A DNA stretch of 64,000 nucleotides from Chloroflexota bacterium (GCA_018004935.1 JAGNBF010000005.1:1-64000), one strand, 5' to 3'. Positions 37,132 through 46,572 are shown, numbered from the stretch's first letter. A program made the numbers and translations. Notes: generated by a model not told the origin, from the sequence alone.

Positions 37132-39105
37132 ATGAATGTCCCCCATCCCCCACAACCCCTCACCCCCACCCTCTCCCCCCAGGGCGAGGGTGCCAAAACT
37201 ACTCACTCTTCACTGTTCACTGTTTACTGCTTACTGTTTACTCTCCTCCTCGCCACCGCCCTGCGCTTCTACCACCTCGATACCCAATCGTTCTGGAACG
37301 ACGAAGGCAACAGTGCTCGACTGAGTGAACGCTCCATCCAACTCATCATCGAAGGCACAGCCAGCGACATTCATCCGCCGCTCTATTACCTGATTCTGCG
37401 CGGCTGGCGAGAACTGGTCGGCGAAACGGAATTTGGCCTGCGCTCCTTTTCGGCCTTTGTGGGAGTGGGATTGGTAGCTGTAACCATCGCCTGGGGGTGG
37501 GCGATGTGGGGACGACAGGCGTGGGGAGTCTGGCTGGCGGGGTTGTTTGTGGCTATCAACCCGCCCCTCATTTACTACAGCCAGGAAACGCGCATGTACG
37601 AGTTGTTGGCGTTTCTGGCATTGTTGGCGACGCTGATTTTATGGCGGTGGATGCGAGTTTCGAGTTTCAAGTTTCAAGTTTCGAGTTTCATGCTTTATGC
37701 CTTGACCATTACCGCCGGTCTCTACACTCACTACTTCTTCCCCACAATCATTCTCGTTCATGGCGTTATCATGGTCATTGTTGTGGGCCGCGATTTCTTC
37801 AATCGTCAATCGAAAATCGTCAATCGTAAATTGTTTTATTGGTTATTGGCTTTACTCGCCGCCGGTTTGTTTTACCTGCCCTGGTTGCCGATATTTTTGC
37901 GTCAGGCCAGCGGCCGCGACACCACCACCACCCCCGTTCTCACCTTTCTGCGCGACAGCACCCAATGGCTACTCCTGGGCGGCTTTACCTCACCATCGCT
38001 GGCCCTGGGAGCCATGTTGGTGGCCCTGATTTTGCTTGTTTTGGCCGTTAGCCGCTGGCCGTTGGCCGTTAGCAAAAACTTGCCAGCGGCCAGCGGCCAA
38101 TTGCCAGCGGCTATTCTCATTCCCCTAACCCTCATGCTCCTCGGTGGTTTGACCAAAGAGCCGTTTTATAAATTTATGCTGATGGCGATTCCGCCGTTGG
38201 CGCTGTTGTTGGGGATGGCGGTGCAGATAAGCGAGCGCAACTGGATTACACGGGGGATCAGTGTATTCGCGGCCGCGATCCTCACCCTCACCATGCTCTA
38301 TTCTTATCGCGAAATGGCCTTCAACCCCGCCTACGCCCGCGCCAACTACCGGGCCATCGCCCAACGCATCGCCCAGGACAACCATCCCAACGCCGGGATC
38401 ATCCTCAACGCCGCCAACCAATGGGAAGTGTTCACCTACTATCACCGTGAAGGCGCACTCACCTACCCTATCCCCCGGGGCATCAACGACCAGGCCACAA
38501 TCGAAGCCGAATTGGCTACCATTGCCGCCCGACATGATCGGTTATACGCCATTTTTTGGGGGGAAGGACCGGGTGATCCCAACCGGTATGTTGAGCGCTG
38601 GCTGGATGCCCATACCTTCAAAGCGGTAGATGAATGGCGAGGAGATGTGCGCTTCGTGGTGTATGCGGTGCCTTCTGCGGCCGCGACCGAACTCGCCACC
38701 CCCCTCAACCTCCACTTTGGTGATCACATCACCCTGCTCGGTTACACCTTGCCCGCAACCACCCTTACCCCCGGAGACATCATACAAATCACTCTGTTCT
38801 GGCAGACAGATGCCCCCCTGGAAACCCGCTACAAGTTGTTCTTGCATCTGTTGGACGCCAATGGGCAAATGGTCAATCAGCGAGACAGCGAACCAGGCGG
38901 CGGTCTGGCACTTACCACCACCTGGATTCCCGGCACCACCATCCCCGATAATCATGGTGTTCTTATTCCGGCCAACACCCCACCGGGCGACTATCACCTG
39001 CTTCTTGGCCTCTACGACCTCACCGATCCTACTCTCCGTCTACCCATCCGCAGTGAACTTTCCCCAGTTGATACTTTTCCTCTGGCCGTCATCCACGTCG
39101 AATGA
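37132..39105 (+). CDS. GT39/ArnT-like membrane glycosyltransferase
   Basis: 657 residues with about eleven to thirteen membrane helices. The catalytic acidic pair sits in the first loop (SFWNDEGNSARLSE), as in protein mannosyl- and ArnT-type transferases that use polyprenyl-phosphate sugars. IHPPLYYLILRGWREL and YYSQETRMYELLA are typical. The last about 130 residues form an exported beta sandwich (LHFGDHITLLGYTL, LFWQTDAPLETRYK). Several loops are encoded by short tandem DNA repeats: the N-terminus (PLTPTLSPQGEG, then SSLFTVYCLLFT), VSSFKFQVSSF, SKIVNRK and the Ala-rich AVSRWPLAVSKNLPAASG. The true start may lie after the repeat at 37154-37192. Likely cotranscribed with the hydrolase before it. 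Confidence 0.88.
   Translation: MNVPHPPQPLTPTLSPQGEGAKTTHSSLFTVYCLLFTLLLATALRFYHLDTQSFWNDEGNSARLSERSIQLIIEGTASDIHPPLYYLILRGWRELVGETEFGLRSFSAFVGVGLVAVTIAWGWAMWGRQAWGVWLAGLFVAINPPLIYYSQETRMYELLAFLALLATLILWRWMRVSSFKFQVSSFMLYALTITAGLYTHYFFPTIILVHGVIMVIVVGRDFFNRQSKIVNRKLFYWLLALLAAGLFYLPWLPIFLRQASGRDTTTTPVLTFLRDSTQWLLLGGFTSPSLALGAMLVALILLVLAVSRWPLAVSKNLPAASGQLPAAILIPLTLMLLGGLTKEPFYKFMLMAIPPLALLLGMAVQISERNWITRGISVFAAAILTLTMLYSYREMAFNPAYARANYRAIAQRIAQDNHPNAGIILNAANQWEVFTYYHREGALTYPIPRGINDQATIEAELATIAARHDRLYAIFWGEGPGDPNRYVERWLDAHTFKAVDEWRGDVRFVVYAVPSAAATELATPLNLHFGDHITLLGYTLPATTLTPGDIIQITLFWQTDAPLETRYKLFLHLLDANGQMVNQRDSEPGGGLALTTTWIPGTTIPDNHGVLIPANTPPGDYHLLLGLYDLTDPTLRLPIRSELSPVDTFPLAVIHVE
37154..37255. 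repeat. Repeat DNA captured in the 5' coding end of the GT39 gene
   Basis: CCCCTCACCCCCACCCTCTC with GGGCGAGGGT (37154-37192) is a half copy of the element at 63718-63796. The stretch 37207-37242 is a run of near-identical units ACTGTTTACTGCTTACTGTT. Confidence 0.7.
37654..37690. repeat. In-gene short tandem repeat (GAGTTTCAAGTTTC)
   Basis: About four head-to-tail units of GTTTCGAGTTTCAAG type, encoding VSSFKFQVSSF in a loop of the glycosyltransferase. Comparable in-frame repeats occur at 37799-37833 (AATCGTCAATCG units) and 38043-38110 (GGCCGTTAGCCGCTGGCCG and GCCAGCGGCCA units). Confidence 0.7.
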
Positions 39106-39110
39106 TAGCT

Positions 39111-39195
39111 CAGCAATTCTCATTTTGAACGATAAATGTTCCGTTAATCCGCCCAACGGTCAACGGGGCGTAGCACAGCCTTTCCAGGCTGTGCG
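39111..39195. repeat. Family H copy and adjoining hairpin
   Basis: 39111-39172: AGCAATTCTCATTTTGAACG then GTTCCGTTAATCCGCCC, shared with 9661-9722 and 54343-54400. Next to it GCACAGCCT (39173-39181) pairs with AGGCTGTGC (39186-39194). Confidence 0.7.
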
Positions 39196-39218
39196 CTCTC
39201 TATACAGGTGGAGCCGGG

Positions 39219-39242
39219 CTTCGACAAGCTCAGCCCTCGAGG
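39219..39242. repeat. Family F core fragment
   Basis: CTTCGACAAGCTCAG at 39219-39233 followed by CCCTCGAGGA. Confidence 0.6.
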
Positions 39243-39277
39243 ACGGGTATCGTTGCGATCATTTTTTGTTTTCACGA

Positions 39278-39381
39278 GAGGGCGAACAGCCTGAAAAGGC
39301 TGTTCTACAGTTTGGGCCATTTTTCGAGCATGCTCCTGGAGTCCAACGGTTAAAACCATGGGCTAAATTGAGAATTGCTGT
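39278..39381. repeat. Family C element, copy C1
   Basis: GAGGGCGAACAGCCTGAAAAGG hairpin region, TTTGGGCCATTTTTCGAGCA, and CTAAATTGAGAATTGCTG at the end. Second copy at 46316-46420 with the same order and about 104 bp length. No gene is present in 39106-39546. Confidence 0.75.
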
Positions 39382-39546
39382 CAAAGACACGAATTGTTGT
39401 ACCCATAACCAGAACCCTTTATACTTTCTCATTGGGTCTTCGATAATTATCTAATGTCGCGTCACTCACAATACAGAAGAAACCCATTCTGGCAAAGCTG
39501 TTCCCACAACTGAACAACATATCATTACAAAGGAGCATTCAGATTT

Positions 39547-40938
39547 ATGCGTCAATCACCCCTTTTCCGTTTTGGCCTGGGATTGGTTATGGTATTTATT
39601 CTCGTAACAACTGGTTATGTTCTGACCGCGGCCGCGCCCCAGGGTAGCGGCCGCATTAATTGTCTCAATGGTCTGGCCGGTACCTTCCCCTGCGCCAGTG
39701 TTGACATGCTGGCTCATCTCCCCCTGGACGCCATCGGGGCTGAAGACATCTCGGTGAAAGGCAATGACCACTGGGGCTGGACCGACCCCCAAACAGGTCA
39801 CGAATATGTTCTCTTCGGCCTCACAAACGGTACAGCCTTCATAGACATCACCGACCCAGAAAACCCTATCTACCTGGGCAAACTGGCCTCTCACGATGGG
39901 GCCTCCGTTTACCGCGATATCAAGGTCTACCAAAACATTGCCTACATCGTCGCCGATAACATCCCCGGGCATGGCCTTCAAATGTTTGACCTGACCCAAC
40001 TACGCACCGTCACTACCCCCCCCGTCACCTTCAGCGAGACCGCCCATTACAACGGCGTGGATTCCGTGCACACCATCTGGATCAACGAGGAAACCGGCTA
40101 TCTGTACGCTATTTTGCGTAATGCTGGCAGTGTTTGTAATGTAGGCATCCAGATCCTGAACCTGCAAAACCCCATCAGCCCCACCCTGGCTGGCTGTGTA
40201 GATGAAAGCGAAGCCCCCATCTCTACCGCTGAATGTCTGATCTACACGGGCCCCGATCAAGATTACCAGGATCACGAACTCTGTTTCCTGGCCAGCGATG
40301 ACAATGTCAGCATTGCCGATGTCAGTGACAAAAGCAATCCAGCCATTATTAGCCGCTTTACCTACCCGGGTATCATGCGGGCACATCAAGGATCCATGAC
40401 CGCCGACTTAACCTACTGGCTCATGGCAGATATGCACGATGAAATGCACCACGGCCACAATACCCGCACCTACATTTTCGATATCACCGACCTGGATAAC
40501 CCTGTGGTGCTTGGTCATTACCAACTCAGTACCTCAGCGATGGATCACAGCCTCTTTATTGTGGACAATCAGGTGTACGAGGCCAATTTGCGGGCCGGTT
40601 TACAGATTTTTGACATCAGCCAACTCCCCAGCCTTAATTTTGTCCCCGTAGGTTACTTTGATGTAGACCCTTCCAGCAACAGCACCACCATGAATGGGGC
40701 CTGGACGGTTTACCCTTTCTGGAATGACAATATCGTCACCATCAGCGATACCGAACTAGGGTTATTTATTACCCAACATACATTCAGCCCCACCGATGTG
40801 AGCCAGACAAGTTTTGGGGGAGTGGCAGGCCAGAACCTGGCCGCGTGGCTTCTGCCAGCCCTGATCTTCATGCTGGGTGGATTTTTCCTGGTGTATCGCC
40901 GCCAACAGGTAAATATACTGTCAAAGGATAACTACTAA
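39547..40938 (+). CDS. Choice-of-anchor B family (LVIVD-repeat) protein 1
   Basis: 463 residues. Signal or anchor helix at the N-terminus (FRFGLGLVMVFILVTTGYVL), then a beta-propeller with choice-of-anchor B motifs: HWGWTDPQTGHEYVLFG, NGTAFIDITDPENPIYLG, YRDIKVYQNIAYIVAD, HGLQMFDLTQL, DHSLFIVDNQVYEANLRAGL. The C-terminus is a membrane helix with positive tail (WLLPALIFMLGGFFLVYRRQ). It is an exposed, membrane-anchored protein of unknown ligand. The last two codons and stop (AAC TAC TAA) coincide with the terminal repeat of a family F element. First of three paralogues in a row. Confidence 0.88.
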   Translation: MRQSPLFRFGLGLVMVFILVTTGYVLTAAAPQGSGRINCLNGLAGTFPCASVDMLAHLPLDAIGAEDISVKGNDHWGWTDPQTGHEYVLFGLTNGTAFIDITDPENPIYLGKLASHDGASVYRDIKVYQNIAYIVADNIPGHGLQMFDLTQLRTVTTPPVTFSETAHYNGVDSVHTIWINEETGYLYAILRNAGSVCNVGIQILNLQNPISPTLAGCVDESEAPISTAECLIYTGPDQDYQDHELCFLASDDNVSIADVSDKSNPAIISRFTYPGIMRAHQGSMTADLTYWLMADMHDEMHHGHNTRTYIFDITDLDNPVVLGHYQLSTSAMDHSLFIVDNQVYEANLRAGLQIFDISQLPSLNFVPVGYFDVDPSSNSTTMNGAWTVYPFWNDNIVTISDTELGLFITQHTFSPTDVSQTSFGGVAGQNLAAWLLPALIFMLGGFFLVYRRQQVNILSKDNY

Positions 40939-41010
40939 GCCTGTTGCCTGAGCCTGCCAAAGGCAACGCAAGGCTTCGACAAACTCAGCCCTCGAGAGCG
41001 TTAGTAGTTA
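40929..41010. repeat. Family F MITE-like element, copy F2, overlapping a stop codon
   Basis: Terminal repeats TAACTACTAA (40929-40938) and TTAGTAGTTA (41001-41010) are perfect inverses. The left one supplies the end and stop codon of the preceding gene. Inside lie GCCTGAGCCTGCC and GGCTTCGACAAACTCAGCC. Confidence 0.75.
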
Positions 41011-41049
41011 CGCCGTTTTTGTGATCCGTCTCAGGATCGGTTTGTGCGG

Positions 41050-41190
41050 GGCCACCCCACCCCTAACCCCGCCCCCAGGGGCGGGGAACTTTTCTCGGCG
41101 CGGTTTGGGGGTGTCCGCCCCCAAACCGCGCCGGTGGGGTTCTCCCCTTCCCTCTGGGATCGAAGGGGGATGGGTCTTCAGCCCAAACCT
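41050..41190. repeat. Family D element, copy D4 (reverse orientation)
   Basis: Constant stem CCCCGCCCCCAGGGGCGGGG (41067-41086); variable stem CGGCGCGGTTTGGGGG (41096-41111) pairs with 41118-41133. Flanks match copy D2. Confidence 0.85.
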
Positions 41191-41321
41191 GCTCAGACTG
41201 TTGCCGCCAACAACTGGGGAAAAACCTGGTTTCTAAACCTGCTGGAGAGTTCCGCCTTGATGTACGAGCGCTTCTCTCGCTCTAAATTCCAGTACCGACC
41301 AAATAAGGAATTAACTTGCTT

Positions 41322-44300
41322 ATGATTCGTTTTGCCTCTCGCCCCACCCTTTTTTCTTTGGGAATGCTCCTGGTTCTTCTTTTTTTCACGAACCTGCCTC
41401 CCCACTTGTTGGCCCAACCTACTTCTCCGGCTACAGAAACCGAAACACCGACCATCCTGATGACCCATTTCCTGGCGGATCAACAACCGACAGAGTCATT
41501 GGCCCCTTTAGGGCTTACCCCTTGCGTGGGGGGACAGGCGGCAGGTTATCCTTGTGACAATGTGGACTTACTGGCGTTCTTGCCGCTGGCCTCCATTGGC
41601 GGTGGCGCGGGAAGTGCCAACTGGGGCTGGACGGATCCGGGTAGCGGCCGCGAATTTGCCTTGATGGGGCGTAGCAATGGCACAGCCTTTGTCGAAATTA
41701 CCAATCCCACGGCTCCCGTCTACCTGGGCAATCTACCCAGCCATACCGGAACCTCATCCTGGCGGGAACTCAAAAGTTACTCCCATTACGCCTTCATCGT
41801 TTCTGATCTGAATGGTGCCCACGGGATGCAGATTTTTGACCTGAACCAGTTACTCAATGTTGTCAATCCACCAGTGACCTTTAGTGAAACTGTCCATTAC
41901 AACAATATCAATAGCGGCCATACCATCACCGTGAATGAAGCAACTGGTTATGCCTACATTTCCGGCAGTAATACCTGCTCTGGCGGTTTGCACATGGTAA
42001 ACATTCAAAACCCCCTGGCCCCCAGCTTTGCCGGGTGTTTTAGCAGTGATGGATATAGCCATGATGTGCAATGTGTCATTTACCATGGCCCAGATAGCGC
42101 ACACCAGGGCAAAGAAATTTGTCTGGCTTACAACGAAGATACGGTCACGATTGTGGATGTCACCAATAAGGCGGCCCCGGTGCAACTCTCCCGTACCGGC
42201 TACACAGGTAGTGATTACGTGCACCAGGGGTGGCTCACAGAAGACCATGCCTACATGGTAGAAGATGATGAATTAGACGAACAGTCGTTTGGTCACAACA
42301 CCCGCTCCTATATCTGGGATGTGCGGAACCTGGATCAACCTGTACTCATGGGGTATTACCAGGCCACCACCCCTGCCATTGATCATAATCAGTTCTTTCT
42401 GGGTGATTTCCTCTTCCAGGCCAATTATCGGGCCGGGATGCGCATATTGGCAGGGCATAATATCAGCAATGGACAACTAAACGAAGTGGGTTATTTTGAT
42501 ATTTATCCAGCCAACGATAATCCTAACTTTAATGGGGCCTGGCATGTATATCCTTATTTCCCCAGTGGGGTAGTGATTGTCAGCGGCATCGAGCAGGGGT
42601 TGTTTGTCTTGCAACCTACGCTATCTCCAGATTATCACCTGCAACCTGCGACTACGGAGTTAGAAACCTGCCAGATGGATAGTGACAGCACCCAACTCGA
42701 TTTGACGGCAGTGTGGGGTTATAGTGGAACCGTGGCTCTTTCGGCACAGGGGTTGCCCCCAGGCGCGGCCGCAACCTTCAATCCCCCCTCTGTCATCGTT
42801 CCTGGTAACAGTCAACTCACGGTCAATGTCAGCAACACCACGGCGGGCAGTTATCCCTTCACCGTTACGGCTACGGATACCGCCATCACCCACACCGCCG
42901 ACCTCAATCTAAATGTCTTCAATACCTCTCCCGGCATTCCCACTCTGGTAACACCAGCCAACGGGGCCAGCGCCGTAAGTCGCAAACCAACGTTTAATTG
43001 GACCGCGGCCGCGGAAGCCCAAACCTACACTCTGGAAATAGACGACAATCCAACCTTCAACTCCATTCTTTTCAGCACCACCACCAGCCAGACAAGCTAT
43101 CCACTCACCACTGGGCTAGATCCTTTAACCACCTACTACTGGCGTGTACGGGCCAGTAATGGCTGTGGCCTGGGGGCAGATTCCGCCACCTTTAGCTTCA
43201 CCACACTGGCTGTACCATCCCTTCTGCTTGTTGACGATGACGATAATAGCCCCGATAGCCGGGCCATTTATACCGCCGCCCTTGACACACTGGGGCAAGA
43301 TTATGACATCTGGGATACGGCTATCTCCACCAACGAACCCGTTCTCTCGGATCTGGCTCCCTATAGCACCATCATCTGGTTCAGTGGTGATGCATTCAGT
43401 TCATCCAGCCCACGATCTGGTCCCACCGCCAACAGCGAAACCGCTCTGAGTACATGGCTCAATGCCGGAAATTGCTTCTTCCTGAGCGCCGAGGATTATC
43501 TTTATGATCGGGGCATTACCAGTTTTATGACCAATTACCTGGGGTTACAAACCGGCTCCAGCGACACAGGCGATTATGCCTCGGTGCATGGTCAGGGCAC
43601 AGTTTTTGGGAATTTGCCCTCAATGCCCTTGAGCTACGCCCCCGTTAGTGATTTTGCCGATCATTTGACGGCCAATGGCACAGCGGAAATAGCTTTACAG
43701 GGCAATAACAATAACACGGGGGCCATCAACAAAGAAAATGGTGTGTACAAAACAACCTTCTGGGGTTTTCCCTGGGAAGCGCTGGCCAACAATAGCGACG
43801 AACTGGCGACGTTGAGCACTTTTCTCCATTGGTGTGGGAATAGCTTTAATGTGACATCAGATAGCTCCGCGGCCGCGGCCCCTGGCACCACCCTGGTACA
43901 TACATTCGTACTGGAAAACCTCAACAATACCGATACCTACACCCTCACCCTCAGCGCGGGCAATTGGAATACCACATTATTGACCCCTTCACCAGTAACA
44001 GTAAGCGGCAACACAACGGCTACCCTACACGTGCAAGTTCACATTCCGACAATCGTGACACCTCCCAGCGAAACGGATACCTTTTTCCTGACGGTACAAT
44101 CAGGCAACAACCCCAATGAAGTGGAAATCGTTAATGGAACAACGGAATCATCCCCTTACGCGGCCGCGTTGACCCCCACATCCCTCATCTCAGCCACCGC
44201 CGGGGCCACCATCACACACACCTTCACCCTCAACAACAACAGCGCCTGGCCTGATAGTTTCACCCTGGCAGTTACAGGGCATAGCTGGTCCACCACCATC

Positions 44301-44513
44301 ATCAACAATAACCCAGTCACTCTAAACAGTGGCGATAGCACCACAATTGCCCTCGCTGTCACCATACCCACGGGCAATCAGGACAGTGGCGACACCTTCA
44401 TCCTCACCGTCACCTCCCTGAATGCCCCAAACCTTATTCTGACCGCTACCGGCACAACTCAGATAATCACCTTCCATGATTTGTATCTGCCCATTCTTTA
44501 CCAACTCGATTAG
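41322..44513 (+). CDS. Choice-of-anchor B protein 2 with Fn3-like and beta-sandwich tail
   Basis: 1063 residues. Signal helix (TLFSLGMLLVLLFFTNLPPH), then the choice-of-anchor B propeller (about 60-430: CVGGQAAGYPCDNVDLLAFL, NWGWTDPGSGREFALMG, DHNQFFLGDFLFQANYRAGM). After it come an Ig-like domain (GYSGTVALSAQGLPPGAAAT), a fibronectin III-like domain (PTLVTPANGASAVSRKPTFN), a Rossmann-like segment (LLLVDDDDNSPDSRAIYTAA, WFSGDAFSSS) and two C-terminal beta sandwiches (VLENLNNTDTYTLTLSAGNW, FTLNNNSAWPDSFTLAVTG). No C-terminal anchor is evident, so secretion is likely. AAGGAA precedes ATG at 41322 and a TTG two codons earlier. The propeller is much closer to protein 3 than to protein 1. Confidence 0.88.
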   Translation: MIRFASRPTLFSLGMLLVLLFFTNLPPHLLAQPTSPATETETPTILMTHFLADQQPTESLAPLGLTPCVGGQAAGYPCDNVDLLAFLPLASIGGGAGSANWGWTDPGSGREFALMGRSNGTAFVEITNPTAPVYLGNLPSHTGTSSWRELKSYSHYAFIVSDLNGAHGMQIFDLNQLLNVVNPPVTFSETVHYNNINSGHTITVNEATGYAYISGSNTCSGGLHMVNIQNPLAPSFAGCFSSDGYSHDVQCVIYHGPDSAHQGKEICLAYNEDTVTIVDVTNKAAPVQLSRTGYTGSDYVHQGWLTEDHAYMVEDDELDEQSFGHNTRSYIWDVRNLDQPVLMGYYQATTPAIDHNQFFLGDFLFQANYRAGMRILAGHNISNGQLNEVGYFDIYPANDNPNFNGAWHVYPYFPSGVVIVSGIEQGLFVLQPTLSPDYHLQPATTELETCQMDSDSTQLDLTAVWGYSGTVALSAQGLPPGAAATFNPPSVIVPGNSQLTVNVSNTTAGSYPFTVTATDTAITHTADLNLNVFNTSPGIPTLVTPANGASAVSRKPTFNWTAAAEAQTYTLEIDDNPTFNSILFSTTTSQTSYPLTTGLDPLTTYYWRVRASNGCGLGADSATFSFTTLAVPSLLLVDDDDNSPDSRAIYTAALDTLGQDYDIWDTAISTNEPVLSDLAPYSTIIWFSGDAFSSSSPRSGPTANSETALSTWLNAGNCFFLSAEDYLYDRGITSFMTNYLGLQTGSSDTGDYASVHGQGTVFGNLPSMPLSYAPVSDFADHLTANGTAEIALQGNNNNTGAINKENGVYKTTFWGFPWEALANNSDELATLSTFLHWCGNSFNVTSDSSAAAAPGTTLVHTFVLENLNNTDTYTLTLSAGNWNTTLLTPSPVTVSGNTTATLHVQVHIPTIVTPPSETDTFFLTVQSGNNPNEVEIVNGTTESSPYAAALTPTSLISATAGATITHTFTLNNNSAWPDSFTLAVTGHSWSTTIINNNPVTLNSGDSTTIALAVTIPTGNQDSGDTFILTVTSLNAPNLILTATGTTQIITFHDLYLPILYQLD

Positions 44514-44596
44514 TGGTTGATCTTCTCCTACTCCATAATCACGCCAAAAGATCCCAAACCATCTCAACCCAGATTTATCCAACAAGGAGTCATACA

Positions 44597-46258
44597 ATGA
44601 AGTTCTACAATCGGCCCGTTCTTTTTCTGGCACTATTCCTGGCCATTGTCGGGTTTGCCATTAGCACCATGAGGGTGCTAAACGCCCAGGAATCCCCCCT
44701 TCCCGCCCCAGAATCAGACCTGGTAGCATATATCAATGCCGGTTTAGCGCGGGATCACCAGGAGCCAGACCAATTAACCCCGCTCGGGGCAACACCCTGT
44801 GTTGGCGGCACTGCGGCCGGTTATCCCTGCCAAAATGTAGATTTACTTTCCTTCATGCCCCTTAATACAATTGGAGGCGGAGAAGGGAGCGCCAACTGGG
44901 GATGGACAGACACAGTTACCGGTCGTGAATTCGCCATCATGGGGCGAAGTAATGGCACAGCTTTTGTCGAAATCACCAACCCCACAGCGCCTGTTTACCT
45001 GGGCAATCTGCCCTCCCACACCAGTAGTTCATCCTGGCGCGAACTAAAAACATATTCCCACTACGTCTTTATCGTCTCCGATAACAACGGTTCTCATGGT
45101 ATGCAAGTGTTCGATCTTGGCCAACTACTTGCCGTCACCACTCCCCCGGTCACATTTAGCGAATCAGCCCATTATGCCGGTGTGGGAGCAGGCCACACCA
45201 TCACCGTCAACGACGACACCGGTTATGCTTATATTTTAGGCAGTAATACCTGTTCCGGTGGCCTACATATGGTCAATGTACAAACCGCCTTATTACCTAC
45301 CTTTGCCGGTTGTTTTAGCAGTGACGGTTATACCCATGACGCCCAATGCGTCATTTACAATGGTCCCGATGTGGCCCACCAGGGCAAAGAAATCTGTTTT
45401 GCCTACAATACCGACACCCTGACCATCGTAGATGTGACCAATAAAAGCGCTCCGGTGCAAATCTCCCGTACCGGTTATACCGGTCGTGGTTACACCCACC
45501 AGGGCTGGCTTACCGACGACCAGCAATACCTGACCCTGGACGATGAGTTAGATGAAAATAATTTTGGGCATAACACCCGTACCTATATGTGGGATGTGCG
45601 CAACCTGGATGCGCCCACGATGATGGGATATCACCAGGCCACAACCGCCGCCATTGATCACAATCAGTTCTTCCTGGGTGATTACCTCTTCCAGGCCAAT
45701 TATCGGGCCGGGATGCGCATCCTCGATGGCACAAATATTGCCAATGGGCAATTAGCCGAGATTGGTTACTTTGACATTTACCCGGCCAATAACAATGCCA
45801 GCTTCAACGGGGCCTGGCACGTGTACCCCTACTTCGCCAGCGGGGTCGTCATCGTGAGTGGGATCGAGCAAGGCCTGTTCATGCTGGATCCCCACTTACC
45901 AAACGAACCCAACTACCTTGCCCGGCTCCTGAATACCGCCAGCACAGCCAATGCCGCGCCGGGGCACCATGCCACACATAGTTTTGTGATAGAAAATCTG
46001 GGTGATGAGGATAGTTACACGTTGGCGATCAGTGGCAATGCCTGGTCTACTACCCTGATGACCGGTTCCCCCATCACAGTCACGGCTGGGGTGACGGCCA
46101 CGATTGAAGTAGAAGTACATGTACCCGCGGCCGCGGCCGCGAACCACGATACCTTCACCCTCACCCTTACCTCAACCCATGATGCCAATCTTGTCATGAC
46201 TGCAACCGGCATCACCAGCTTCAATCAGGTATTCTTCCCCGCTCTGATCAAACCTTAG
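44597..46258 (+). CDS. Choice-of-anchor B protein 3
   Basis: 553 residues. Signal helix (VLFLALFLAIVGFAISTM), the anchor-B propeller (CVGGTAAGYPCQNVDLLSFM, GWTDTVTGREFAIMGRSNGT, DHNQFFLGDYLFQANYRAGM), and one C-terminal beta sandwich (FVIENLGDEDSYTLAISGNA) matching the last domain of protein 2. It looks like a shorter duplicate of protein 2 that lacks the middle domains. AAGGAG 7 bases before the ATG fixes the start, 83 bp after the stop of protein 2, so the two are probably one transcript. The double GCGGCCGC at 46127 encodes AAAAA in the tail. Confidence 0.88.
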   Translation: MKFYNRPVLFLALFLAIVGFAISTMRVLNAQESPLPAPESDLVAYINAGLARDHQEPDQLTPLGATPCVGGTAAGYPCQNVDLLSFMPLNTIGGGEGSANWGWTDTVTGREFAIMGRSNGTAFVEITNPTAPVYLGNLPSHTSSSSWRELKTYSHYVFIVSDNNGSHGMQVFDLGQLLAVTTPPVTFSESAHYAGVGAGHTITVNDDTGYAYILGSNTCSGGLHMVNVQTALLPTFAGCFSSDGYTHDAQCVIYNGPDVAHQGKEICFAYNTDTLTIVDVTNKSAPVQISRTGYTGRGYTHQGWLTDDQQYLTLDDELDENNFGHNTRTYMWDVRNLDAPTMMGYHQATTAAIDHNQFFLGDYLFQANYRAGMRILDGTNIANGQLAEIGYFDIYPANNNASFNGAWHVYPYFASGVVIVSGIEQGLFMLDPHLPNEPNYLARLLNTASTANAAPGHHATHSFVIENLGDEDSYTLAISGNAWSTTLMTGSPITVTAGVTATIEVEVHVPAAAAANHDTFTLTLTSTHDANLVMTATGITSFNQVFFPALIKP

Positions 46259-46315
46259 GGGTATCTTCTCAAAATTTCGGAGCGACCGAGGACTGAGTTT
46301 GTCGGAGAAGGATGG

Positions 46316-46420
46316 GTAGGGCGAACAGCCTGAAAGGCTGTTCAACGGCTTGGGCCATTTTTCGAGCATGCTTTTGGCGGGCAACGGTTTTAACCGTTGG
46401 TTAAATTGAGAATTACTGAC
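46316..46420. repeat. Family C element, copy C2
   Basis: GTAGGGCGAACAGCCTGAAAG hairpin, GCCATTTTTCGAGCATGCTT and TAAATTGAGAATTACTGA; same order as C1. Confidence 0.75.
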
Positions 46421-46467
46421 GATAGGTTTTTCGGGTTAAACTTTTAGGGATGTATAATACAGTTTCC

Positions 46468-46572
46468 GGTTCTTTGGGGTTTCGTGGGGTACGGGCAACC
46501 CTTGTGGTTGCCCACATGGGAGCATAAGGTCAGCCCCTACATCTGGTGTCACCCTCCTGAATTCCCCAAGAA
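46468..46572. repeat. Family E MITE-like element, copy E2
   Basis: Ends GGTTCTTTGGGGTTTC and GAATTCCCCAAGAAT; inner GGGCAACCCTTGTGGTTGCC. Confidence 0.8.

Noticed and set aside
38125-38535. A minus-strand frame of 136 codons within the glycosyltransferase gene
   Set aside because: Antisense shadow of the real gene with low-complexity Gly/Val/His composition.
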